From contig JAPTHN010000015.1 of NCBI GenBank assembly GCA_026936325.1, forward strand, positions 7,901,267 to 7,965,266: a stretch of DNA of 64,000 bases. Reading direction: 5' to 3'. Made by a program: the position numbers and the translations under genes. This stretch comes from Platynereis dumerilii. Lineage: Eukaryota > Annelida > Polychaeta > Phyllodocida > Nereididae. Below the pieces are notes generated by a model. The model searched no databases, had not been told where the DNA came from, and worked only from the letters and a program-made list of their open reading frames with translations. This document shows positions 8,179-17,645 of the stretch, in pieces (the stretch's first letter is position 1; each line of letters opens with the position of its first letter).

Positions 8179-9453
8179 TCAGATTTTCTCCAACTGCCAA
8201 GGGACACTTCCTGCCGGACTGTTGACCCAGTCACGTAGGTAGTCTCGAGCAGCCTTGGCATCTCTGGAGGCATTTCCGTGTCGAAGTGGTTCTCCTAGGT
8301 CATGCAATTGACGGTCTCCCCTCCAAACTCCTTCAGTGACGTCATGTGTCTGTGGATCTTCTCTGTCCATCACTTCATTGTCACGGGCATGGTGGACGCC
8401 TACTCTGTCTCGCAGAATGTTGTGTAGAACACAAGCAGCCATTGTGATGTATGTCACTCTTGTAGGTCGTTGGGGCATGGTGGTCAGGAAGCATCTGAAC
8501 CTGTTTGACAGCAGACCGAAGGCATTCTCCACCACTCTCCTGGCTCTTGAAATCCTGTAATTGTAGACTCTGGAAGCAATGTCAAGGTTCCTTCTTGGCA
8601 CTGGTTTGAGCAGCCATGTCTTCAGGGGAAATGCCTCGTCACCCACGATGTAATATGGGAAAGGATTGTCTTCTGTGCCAGGTAGAGGTTCTGGAGGTGG
8701 TAGGCCTAGATCTTCCTCGTCCAGGAGTTGTCGAAGTACTGTGTCCCTGAAGACGCCGCCATCAGATGCACTTCCTTGACAGCCAGCCTGCACATAGATG
8801 AACTTGTAGTTGGCATCAACGAGGGCCATCAGGACAATGGAGTGAAATCCCTTGTAGTTGTAGAACAAGGAGCCTGCAGCCTTGGGACATCGGATTGCGA
8901 CGTGCTTGCCATCCAGAGCTCCAATGCAGTTGGGCAAGTTCCATTTCGTCTCAAAAGCCTTGGCTATCTCCTTCCATCTTTCAGGCTGTGTGGGTAGTGC
9001 CAGCTGTCTTTCGAAGGCATGAACGATGGCAAGGCAGACCTCAGGGATGAAGTTGCAGATGGTGTTGGGTGCCACACGGAAAGCATAAGCTAGGGACTTG
9101 TAGCTGTTTCCTGTTGCCATGTACCGCAGGGTGATAGCCAACTTCAGACCAGGTTCCAAAGCCCTCCTCATGTTGGTGTCTTGCTTAGCGATGAGTGGTC
9201 CAACAGCTTCCAGGATTTCAGCAAAGATGGCAGGGGGCATTCTAGTGTAGTTGTAGTAGCCGGACACGTCACGCACTTGCAGTTCAGGCAGCAGTTGATG
9301 GAAGTGACCATGTTGTTCCCTCTGCAGCAACCAGTTGCGAATCCACCACCTTTTCTGTCTCCTGGCCCTCCTCCTCCTCTGTCTCAAATAGACAGCTCCG
9401 ATAGCAACAGCAGCAGCACCAGCCACAACAATAATTTCTTCTTCATTCATCAT
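8179..9453 (-). CDS. PIF/Harbinger DDE transposase (HARBI1 family)
   Basis: A 424-residue single-exon protein, full length for the family. The N-terminus shows the usual hydrophobic run (about residues 7-23) followed by an arginine-rich RQRRRRARRQKRWW block. A helix-turn-helix-like region lies at about 100-145 (LKLAITLRYMATGNSYKSLA). The DDE nuclease core has D181 in GALDGKHV, D272 in VGDEAFPL and E309 in RRVVENAFG, with the family's SDGGVF motif at 230-235. The C-terminus has the usual conserved VPWQ (417-420). It acts in the nucleus, cutting and joining the element's ends with the partner protein. The start is the first of two tandem ATGs; a 14-codon uORF overlaps it. A domesticated host HARBI1 is unlikely because the gene lies within matched TIRs beside its partner gene. 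Confidence 0.97.
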   Translation of the reverse strand: MMNEEEIIVVAGAAAVAIGAVYLRQRRRRARRQKRWWIRNWLLQREQHGHFHQLLPELQVRDVSGYYNYTRMPPAIFAEILEAVGPLIAKQDTNMRRALEPGLKLAITLRYMATGNSYKSLAYAFRVAPNTICNFIPEVCLAIVHAFERQLALPTQPERWKEIAKAFETKWNLPNCIGALDGKHVAIRCPKAAGSLFYNYKGFHSIVLMALVDANYKFIYVQAGCQGSASDGGVFRDTVLRQLLDEEDLGLPPPEPLPGTEDNPFPYYIVGDEAFPLKTWLLKPVPRRNLDIASRVYNYRISRARRVVENAFGLLSNRFRCFLTTMPQRPTRVTYITMAACVLHNILRDRVGVHHARDNEVMDREDPQTHDVTEGVWRGDRQLHDLGEPLRHGNASRDAKAARDYLRDWVNSPAGSVPWQLEKI

Positions 9454-9487
9454 GCATATGTTCAGTAGGCAGTCGTTGTGTTCTCAT
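9443..9487 (-). promoter_or_regulatory. Upstream ORF overlapping the transposase start
   Basis: An ATG at 9487 opens a 14-codon frame that ends in TGA at 9445-9443, just past the transposase ATG at 9453, in a different frame. If transcription starts where the TATA box predicts (about 9508), ribosomes meet this start first, which would lower transposase output. Its regulatory role is inference. Confidence 0.45.
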
Positions 9488-9504
9488 TGAAGGGCAATCA
9501 GCTA

Positions 9505-9539
9505 ATGAAGCAAGGAGGTCCTCTGTGTCCCTTTTTATA
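9505..9539 (-). promoter_or_regulatory. TATA box and start region of the transposase gene
   Basis: TATAAAAA on the minus strand (9539-9532) lies about 30 bases ahead of an initiator-like TTCATTA (about 9510-9504). This gives a leader of roughly 55 bases, short like that of many histone genes. Confidence 0.65.
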
Positions 9540-9579
9540 ATGACCAAAAGTGACTCCTGCAGCAGCCAAACACACTTTG

Positions 9580-10160
9580 CCGCAGCGCTGCAACAACAGA
9601 CGTTCGTCGATGCTTAAGAGACCTTCGTCGCTGCTTAAGGCAAGGACGACGAAGAAGGTCAGCATCGACGCGCCTGTAATGTCCTCGGCGCTTTATGAAT
9701 GCATGTGCGACGATGAACCATCAAGTTACGCAGTAACAAGTCCCTAAATGCGGCGTTGCATCCTTACAGTGTTCGGCGAGGCTGTCATTTTCAGCGACGC
9801 ATCTTACCTCGGGTGTACGCCGAAGGTTTCCTGATGCGTCGCAGGTCGCCAATTTCAGACGTAGCTGCCTCACAACCATCAGCGGCGTAAGAGGAAACAA
9901 CATTGGGCGAAGTAAAAGCAGCCTCGCCGAATTCCAAAACAAAGTGCGACGCGTCTGTTTGGAACTGCGCTGAGGAAAGAGAGGCGTAACGCGGCGAAGA
10001 AAGCTTAAGAAGCGCCGCGGACACCTCAAGACTCACCGCGGCTACTAACTTTAAGCGTCGCACATGACACTAATTGATTACGTAATGTGCCAAAACCAAC
10101 GTTCTACGCCACAACCTTCCAAGAAATGACTTCTCTTGATGCGTCGCTCTCAAATCGCCG
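9580..10160. repeat. Right sub-terminal CpG-rich motif cluster
   Basis: GCGACGC/GCGTCGC and relatives recur through this stretch, for example TTCGTCGATGCTTAAG and TTCGTCGCTGCTTAAG near 9604 and 9628, GCGACGCATC near 9795, GATGCGTCGC near 9834 and 10139, GTGCGACGCG near 9942 and GCGTCGCAC near 10053. They mirror the left cluster. CpG is kept at high density here while the flanks are CpG-poor. Confidence 0.65.
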
Positions 10161-10161
10161 T

Positions 10162-10181
10162 CGTGAGAACTAGCCATAAGG
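10162..10181 (-). repeat. Right terminal inverted repeat of the Harbinger element
   Basis: Perfect inverse complement of 4576-4595. The next bases (CTACTTC) do not repeat the left flank (..CCTCAC). Confidence 0.9.
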
Positions 10182-13100
10182 CTACTTCTAAATGAGCTAA
10201 TAATCAACAGCCCTCTTTTCTTATGCTCTTTATTAAGTGATCAGCTCTATTTTCTCAGGGCCCTTTTTGGATTAGCCCAGTTTAGCTTAGCTGGGAGATT
10301 AGGTCTGTGCTGGATTAGCTACATAGTGAATTGGCTCAATGGAGTATTTGCTCAGTGGTTTGGAGTAGTATTGGTTAATTTGGTTGGTCCATTGTCTCCA
10401 ATTGAGTAGTCATGGATTCGATTCTAACTTGACATGATCTAATTGTGTTGATTGGCTTATTACTAAACTCTGTAGTAGATGTAGGGCTATATTATAATTC
10501 ATCTAGTTGGTAATCCAAGTTAGGTGAATTACATTCTACTGTGTTAAAAATACCGCCCATTCTGCTTATTGTAGGATGAGGATGGTCACATAAGGCAAAC
10601 TTGTTGGTCTTATGACGGGATGTTATATTACACAGAGATCACTGCATATATTGTAAACAAACAAGCTATACTTTATCATTTCATCTATTACCATTTAGCA
10701 AGTGTCAAATTACTGCACCTAAAGCACCTAAAGCTACAATTGCAAAGGTGTGAAATGCAGTCCAATGTCGAAAATAAAAAAAAAATATATATTTATAGAA
10801 TGATGTAAACACATCAATAGAAAAATGCTATTGAAAAGCAAGAAATTGCATCTAATATATGTCATTGATGAATTACTTGCATGCTCTTTGAACAGTTGTC
10901 AACTCACAATAAACAATATCACTGTATCCAAGATCCTTATAAACATTTTTCAGAGACTCTTTTTCTCATGTCATTGAAGATATTGAGCTCAATTATGAGG
11001 CCATGATTATACATTTGGAAACATAACTTGCTCAATTGTTCAATTTCACTGCCGAAATTGTTCCAAGGGTGCATGGCTTTTATGGGGAATGTCCTTTGTT
11101 AGACCTTGGAAGAATAAGCAGCTTATTCATCCAAGGTTAGACTATAGCGATAGATATACATGTACTGTATTGGGTTTTGCATCATCTGCCCTTTATAGCA
11201 GGCATTCTAAAAGGGGTTTGGAAAGGAAAGTGAGACAGCGTGAAAGTGCTTTTTGACACCTGGCATTTACAGACAGTCAATTTGTAATTTTGATGATTAA
11301 AGAAGCCGAAGAAAAAAGGCAATACAATTTCAGTGCTTACAAAAGCCACCTGGAATTTGGCAAGGGTGTGTCAATAGTATTTTTGGTTGTTAAGTTGCAT
11401 TGCGCTGTGCCATTAGGGCAATATAACTGGTCAAGCCGTACAATTGACTTTTCAAATTGGACTTAAAAAGACAAACAAAATATAGCATGACAGTGCCAAA
11501 AGCCCCATGGAATGAAGTGCCAATGCTATGGCATTTTAGATGGAACTTGGTAGTCTGTTGGTACATTAGTCTAACAACTGGCAGATGTTGACATTTTTTG
11601 TCACCTTCATTCCTTCACTATATACACCATTTTCTCAAAAGTATATGGGAAATTTTAGTGTTTAAATATTATATTACGAATTTCTTAGGTTATGATCGAA
11701 CTTCTTTATAACAACCTCATCAATTCTTTATATCACAGTATATTTGATGGTCACTGGTTGGAGTTCTTCATCATGGATGCTTTTGATATTTAAAACTTTT
11801 AATTTGGAATACCAACTTGAAAACTTGGACATTCCATATCAGTTATAAGACATTTATTTCATAGTTCTTCGTAGTTCTTCATAGTTCTTCACAGTTCTTC
11901 ACAGTTCTTCACAGTGTTTCATAGTTCTTCATAGTATTTCATAGTACTTCATAGTACATGTACTTCATAATACTTACAAGTTCTTCACAGTTCTTATTCT
12001 TCACAGTTCTTCATATAGTTCTTCATAGTTCATCATAATACCTTGACAATATTTATGGCTAAGGGTGTAGTCCAGTCTGCAAAGTACTGTGAAGTCCCAG
12101 AGTGCTCTTGGCTGCCCAGAACAAGATACACAAATTGCTAGGCAGTGTCACTACAGGCAACTCTGCTGGAGTGGGGACTGAAGCTGTTTTCTCAAATTGA
12201 TCTTGATGCAGTCTAGTCAATGAAGTCAATGGATATAGTTCTTTTTTAGATGTAGGTCACAGTCAAACTGCAGGGTTAAAAAGACAAAGGGAGAGAAGTA
12301 ATACAGCTGAAAATGATAAGAATAAAGAAGACTTATATCGATGTTCATCTTGATTATACGTGGAAAATGTTTGTATCGTAATTAAAACTTTCTAGTCTCT
12401 TGAATATTTGTTTATCTCCTATGTGGGAAATACCCATTCTGGCACTGGGTGGCATTGCACTGAATACACTATAGGAACAATCTGATTTAACCAGAAACTG
12501 ATTTAAGAATTTGCTAAATAGAATATATTGGCAAATTATCAGAATTCTGACATAAAATAACCACAATCTTCAGAAATGACTATAGCTATTTAAATTTGTG
12601 ATATTCAAAACATTGATTTGCCTATAGTTGACCGAATAATAACAGTACTCAAATTTGCTGAGGTAGTGCTTAGACATGATACCTGTCCATGATGCCTTTT
12701 CATGATACTTACTGACATTTGAATACATTGAAATAGTACAATAATTTAGCAGTACATTCATAATTGATCCATTCTGTTACGGTGATGGGATTTGTGAATG
12801 GAATACATTTGTACAATATAACAGTAATTCATTTCAATTCACATCCAATGTTGTACATGGAAATAATAACTGGGGCTCTATCTCAGATTTAGATTCTAAA
12901 TATCTACTTGAGTGAATCTATTCATTCTATAATTGTGTGATTTGAACTTTAAGAAAACTTTTGAGTAGTTTGATGTAGGACTAGAATCCTTTGTAACAAG
13001 ACACGACAGGTCTTCAAAAGGCAATTGGATTTCAAGTGTGGCCCCGAAGTCAATTTTTGTCAGGGCTATTGTAAGCCTACACCTCTATACAACAGCCATA

Positions 13101-13430
13101 GCACAGTAATACAACTGACAATCATGGTATAGATTTCTTAGCTTTCTTGTATACTGGATATCAATGCCACCATGTCTAGTGATTACAATAAGGTGATTCC
13201 TATGTATACTGCTTCTCTATGAGACCCCAATCTATCCCTTTAGGGCACTCCAGCCACCAAACTAGTGGCTGTTAAGTCACATGATTAGATCACCATGCCA
13301 TCACAGCCCTGTTTATCTGGGCAATTGATTGTGGCTGGAATACAGATTTCAACTGAAAGAGGTGGAAGTTGGTGTTAGAAGATGAAGTGCATGTTGTGGT
13401 GATAATTTTGGTGTTTCCTTGATGCATCAT
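10182..13430. other. AT-rich DNA, no gene recognised
   Basis: The sequence becomes AT-rich and CpG-poor right after the Harbinger end. Open frames are short and carry no recognised domain. The only structure I see is the CTTCATAGTT minisatellite at 11868-12035. Confidence 0.6.
11868..12035. repeat. Imperfect 10-bp minisatellite, AGTTCTTCAC/AGTTCTTCAT
   Basis: About 15 imperfect units of a 10-base word with point changes and small slips. It is simple tandem DNA. Confidence 0.85.
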
Positions 13431-13436
13431 GGAGAT

Positions 13437-13605
13437 GGGGTTAGCGCAGTTGGTAACACACTGGGTTGCCAATCGCTGCATCCCGGGTTCGATTCCAACT
13501 CACACCGCGTCGCCCTGACTTATGTTTGACAGCATTCTCCTCCTGTCCTAATAAGCCTACCAAGCCCATAAATACGGGAAATAAAGACCCAGTCATCCAT
13601 CTAAG
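13437..13605 (+). mobile_element. tRNA-derived SINE
   Basis: A tRNA-like head has an A box (TAGCGCAGTTGGTAACA) and a B box (GGGTTCGATTCC at about 13486). It is followed by a body fragment (ATGTTTGACAGCATTCTCC) and a tail (CCCATAAATACGGGAAATAA). The anticodon-like loop reads TTGCCAA, but the stems are not intact, so this is not a working tRNA gene. The same body and tail recur elsewhere in the window. Confidence 0.75.
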
Positions 13606-14139
13606 TGGTTGGAAGCTCTACTTTACCTACTGTATTTCTACAGTCACCGAAGCCATGACTTATATTGATATGTTTTACAGCAACAAACATTCTTGTACGA
13701 AAGATAACTGGACGGTTTTGTCAATCTCAGTTATCTCACAGTTACCAATACTAACTATTGATCAAGTATATCCAACCAAACTCATTTGCCTTTTTGTACT
13801 ATTTTTAAAGAGTAACATTACAGGGTTTTCCAGGCCATTGGCTTCATCCTTTGGAAGGCTGTGTTGAGATCACAGGCCTGCTGGTCTACCATTTTTATGT
13901 TTAATGAGTTGGTATCAAACAGAGTGTTCAATATCAATGGACTGTTGTCTGCCTTCGGGCGAAGTTTCAACCTAGGGGTACATTATAAAGGTTCGATTTC
14001 AAATGTCACACGAGAGTTAAGGCTGAAAGGAACAAAATTCAGCTTTAAAATGTAAGTCACTCTGTCAGATGGGTGTAGCATCCAAAGTGACAGCTGAACT
14101 GACAGCTATAGGGTCAGGCAGGCAATTCTCGTAAAAAAT
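13606..14139. other. Unique DNA, no gene recognised
   Basis: A 133-codon frame overlaps the SINE and the sequence after it, but it has no recognisable domain and begins inside the SINE. I see no gene here. Confidence 0.5.
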
Positions 14140-14810
14140 AAATTGGAGAATGGGAATAGAGAAAAGGGGGGGGAAAAAGAAAAGGAAATGGAGGTAGAAT
14201 GGAAAGAGGGAAGGGGGACCAAAAGGAAGGAGGCTAAGAGTGGGGAAAAGGAAGTGAGAGAAGAGGCAGGGAGAGGGAAAGAGGGTGGGGGAATGGAGGG
14301 AAAAAGGGAAAGGAGGGAAGAGAGGGAAAAGAGGGAGAAGAGGGAGAAGAGGGAGAAGAGGGAAAAGAGGGAAAAGAGGGAACAGAGTAAAAGGAGGGAA
14401 AAGAGGTAAAGGAGGGAAAAGAGGGAAAAGAGGGAGAAGAGGGAGAAGAGGGAGAAGAGGGAAAAGAGGGAAAAGAGGGAAAAGAGGGAAAAGAGGGAAA
14501 AGAGGGAAAAGAGGGAAAAGAGGGAACAGGGGAAAAGGAGGGAAAAGGAGGGAAAAGAGGGAAAAGAGGGAAAAGAGGGAAAAGAGGGAAAAGAGGGAAC
14601 AGAGGAAAAGGAGGGAAAAGAGGGAAAAGAGGGAAAAGAGGGAAAAGATGGAAAAGAGGGAAAAGAGGGAAAAGAACTAGGGGAAGGAAGGGGAAGGGAA
14701 AATGTAAAAGAGGGAAAACAGTAAGCAAGAGCAAAGAGTCAGGAGAAAGAGGGAAGTGGAAAAGGAGGGGAGAGAAGAGAGGGGAAAAGGAAAACAAAGG
14801 GGGAAAGAGG
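14140..14810. repeat. Long polypurine tract, GGGAAAAGA-type minisatellite
   Basis: Almost every base of the plus strand over about 650 bp is A or G, built from a 9-base unit (GGGAAAAGA) with GGGAGAAGA variants. Such tracts can form triplex DNA. Both strands are open for over 130 codons (K/R/G/E on one strand, P/F/S on the other) simply because the unit lacks stops. Confidence 0.9.
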
Positions 14811-15931
14811 AAAAAGATTCTGTGAAACCAGACAAAATTGGTTTTGGTAATTTTATATGGTATTCAGTCGTTTTCATGCTTTTATACTGTATCTATAAAG
14901 GACATGTTGTGTTTATAAAGTTAATCTTCATGTGTGTTTCCAAAAAATCTTTTTCGATACAACAAGACAGCAACTATATTAAAGATACCTTTTGGGGATT
15001 AAACAATCACATGTTATTTCACAACATTAATCTGGAAAGGTGCCTAGAAACTTGTAGAGAGCCTATACATTTTCTGGTGCTTAGATATTCCTGGTGGCAA
15101 AACAAAATTGCAATTACCATCCATAGATTAGCCTTGTTTCAACAGAAATTAATCAAACCTCAGCAGGCAATATCTGACTACAATATTGTATTACTCTAAA
15201 TTATTAATTTTCCAAGTGAATGGTCTCATGGCATGTGCTTGCCTTGTCAATGAATTTAAAAATAATTTTGAGCAATTTTGATGAATTAGACACACGCCTG
15301 CTGAGCCATTTGTCTGAATTAAATGCTAAAATGACAGAATTTAAGGTACTTTTATAAATTGACAGATCGAATTTTCTATTGGATTTTCCCTATATCCCTG
15401 TCACTTGCTTCGTAGATCGATCAATTTACACAAATATTGATGGATACTCTTTCAACATGCTATCTTTTGAGGCAGCCTTTTTGTACCATCTCTTCTCTGG
15501 TAGATGCCTGAGCTTAAACATTGAAATTAGAGCAATGAAAGAAGTACAAAGAGACAAAGTATCTAATCAACCATTGTTAATTGGCAACCATTGATATCGA
15601 TTAAAATTGGTTGGTTTCAACCACACCTAAAATCACATCCAAAATCACTGCTGTTCACTCCTGAAAAATGTTCATGAATACATGTAAAGCGACTAAAAAC
15701 ACAAAACTTGCAGTTTCTGAAAAAAAAGTTTTACTGGTGAAATATAAATGTAGAGCAGTAAAGGAAATTGCCAGTTCCACATTGTTCAATGAGTAATTTT
15801 ACAAAGAAATGTGAAACATTGAATATATTGTGTCTGGTTTCAAACAAAGAGTTTGCCATGGATTTCAGCTAGTTTCTTGGTCTGCATGTCTTAAAACATA
15901 TTGTGTGGGTGTTCCATGTGAATGATGGTGA
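14811..15931. other. AT-rich DNA, no gene recognised
   Basis: Short open frames only, none with a recognisable domain, and no repeat structure that I can see. Confidence 0.5.
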
Positions 15932-16080
15932 CTTATGGCCTGTATTTATGCACTTATTAAGCTTAATAGGACAGGCAGGGACTACCGCAATGAGGCAAAG
16001 AGCAAACTTAATTGGTACAAGATGAAACATCCATCTAACATTGGTTACTTGGACCAGGAATCTAGCTAGGATTCCAGAGA
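15932..16080 (-). mobile_element. tRNA-SINE body and tail
   Basis: Read on the minus strand it contains the shared body (TTGCCTCATTGCGGTAGTCC, CTGCCTGTCC) and the tail TGCATAAATACAGG, matching 53890-54030 and 16750-16910. The tRNA head is eroded. Confidence 0.65.
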
Positions 16081-16492
16081 TGCAGCCAAGTACCAGTGAG
16101 GCAAAAATTTAACTGTGAATTCACCAATATATTATCAAGCTTAATATTATATAAAAAAACTATCTATGTCTACTGATATTCTACAAAAGATTGTTATTTA
16201 GAATTTTAGGCTATGCTGTGTAGAACAATAACAATTTAAATACTTTGTTGTAAAGTGAGAGAGATAAGTAAAAAAGAGTCAGAATAGCTTGCATTTATCT
16301 GGTCTGCATTTGACGTCTGTTTTATGGGACTATACTTTTAACTAAATGGTCATTGCGGTTAAAAACCTTTAGACACTCACGCAATATACACATGTGTATC
16401 GCATTGCAAAAGTCGATTTTGTCACTGTTCATATAATCCACCTGAGTAGTACTTGGAATCCTAGAAAGAAAGGAAAAAAAACGCTTATTCAG

Positions 16493-16681
16493 CACTTTAA
16501 AAAACGTCGGGACAAAATTGGTTTTTTAGATTCAAAATGGTTTTTTGAAAAACCAAATTTCAACGCAAAACCAACATGGATTTTAAAAAAAATCAATGTT
16601 GGTTTTTTGCATTGAAATTTGGTTTTTCAAAAAACCATTTTGAATCTAAAAAATCAATTTTGTCTGAGATTTTTTAGAGTG
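16493..16681. mobile_element. 189-bp foldback element, copy A
   Basis: Almost the whole element is one palindrome: arms of about 85 bases meet at a short loop near 16583. The ends are CACTTTAAAAAA and TTTTTTAGAGTG, flanked on both sides by AG. The arms contain GGTTTTTTAGATTCAAAATG and GAAAAACCAAATTTCAA. The element has exactly the same length as copy B at 48690. No coding content. Confidence 0.88.
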
Positions 16682-16749
16682 AGTCAATTTTCTATAAAAT
16701 ATTCTAGCTTCGGTCTGGCTCTGGGATAGACGTTTCTAAACCAAAACCA

Positions 16750-16910
16750 AACAATATGAAGCCCAAGTCCGATTCCTTCACCGGGCATCGCATGTTGGAC
16801 GGATGATTCATCCTGTGCCAAGAGTGCACCTTGCCTCATTACCATGGTCCTGGCCTATCCTTTTCAGGCTACTTAGTGCAAAATTGCAGGACGTAATACC
16901 ATATAATTCC
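16750..16910 (+). mobile_element. tRNA-SINE copy
   Basis: A degraded B box (AAGTCCGATTCC) is followed by the family body (ATGTTGGACGGATGATTCAT, CCTGTGCCAAGAGTGCACC, TTGCCTCATTACC) and a tail with TTAGTGCAAAATTGCAGGA. It is the clearest body copy on the plus strand. Confidence 0.72.
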
Positions 16911-17469
16911 ATATTACCATTACTAATCCATTTAATATTTCAAGTGTGTTTGATTTGATGCATTGCTGGTGATTATCATTGTATTATATTTAATAAGTGA
17001 ATAATTACATTTGATATAATTTTAATTTATACTCTTTTTTCTTTTTCATGTCTCCTTTGGAAAGCAGGTAAGTTTTTATTATATACTTCATTGCTGATAT
17101 TGTAAACATGCGTGATTAACTATTATTGGTGGTGGTACTACAATTGCTTAACTATCAAGGTAAATGGCTTTTCCTTCTCACTTCCATTAAGAATAATGTC
17201 TTGTTCTAATGTATACTGATGTATGGTGTTAACACCTTCACATTAAATTTTAGCACTTGTAAGAGAGCAACAATGTGATATATATGACTAATCCTAGTAA
17301 ATGTATCTATTCAGTGTCCAAATTCAATGCTTTTCAATTATCCTAGAAAATTGTATAGCAATAATAATACCTGAATATATACTGACACAGATATATAGTG
17401 GTAACTGTTTCACGTTGCATTTTACCAATTTTATTAGAGCAAAAGTGTGGTAACCTGAATAAGTTTATA
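16911..17469. other. AT-rich DNA, no gene recognised
   Basis: No open frame of note and no repeat that I can identify. Confidence 0.5.
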
Positions 17470-17645
17470 CAGTGGTACCTGCGTTATTAGACCCCCTGTT
17501 GTAAGACCGAATTGTCTGTGTGACTGCCTTCCTCCTACACTAAGTAGTATTTTTAGTGCATTTTGCACCCGACGAGAGACCTCACCCCCACGAAAGACCG
17601 CTTCATGACCGCAGAAGGGGCGGTCTTATAATGCAGGAACTACTG
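17470..17645. mobile_element. 176-bp MITE with CAGTGGTACCTGC-type ends
   Basis: The left end CAGTGGTACCTGCGTTATTA and the right end, inverse CAGTAGTTCCTGCATTATAA, are imperfect inverted repeats of about 27 bases. The left flank is TA and the right flank CA, so a decayed TA duplication is possible, which would suit a mariner-like origin. The interior includes AAGACCG on both sides. No coding content. Confidence 0.75.

Larger units (their letters stand above)
4576..10181. mobile_element. Autonomous PIF/Harbinger DNA transposon, apparently intact
   Basis: The element is bounded by perfect 20-bp terminal inverted repeats, CCTTATGGCTAGTTCTCACG at 4576-4595 and its inverse complement at 10162-10181. 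It holds two complete convergent genes: a DDE transposase of the HARBI1/PIF family and a MADF/Myb-like partner. That is the two-gene plan known for Harbinger elements, in which the partner protein aids nuclear import of the transposase and DNA binding. The interior is rich in CpG, in contrast to the AT-rich flanks, and both frames are open, which argues for a young insertion. I could not find the 3-bp target duplication usual for this superfamily: the flanking triplets are CAC on the left and CTA on the right. Confidence 0.9.

Noticed and set aside
8179-9453. A domesticated host HARBI1 gene
   Set aside because: It lies inside perfect TIRs next to its transposon partner gene, in the usual element layout, so it is the transposon's own gene.
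13437-13510. Possible tRNA gene (A box, B box, GCC-like anticodon loop)
   Set aside because: The anticodon and acceptor stems do not pair well and the sequence continues into a SINE body and tail that recur elsewhere.
14143-14797. Long open frames on both strands (up to 187 codons)
   Set aside because: They come from a purine-rich 9-bp repeat with no stop in several frames; the peptides are pure low complexity.
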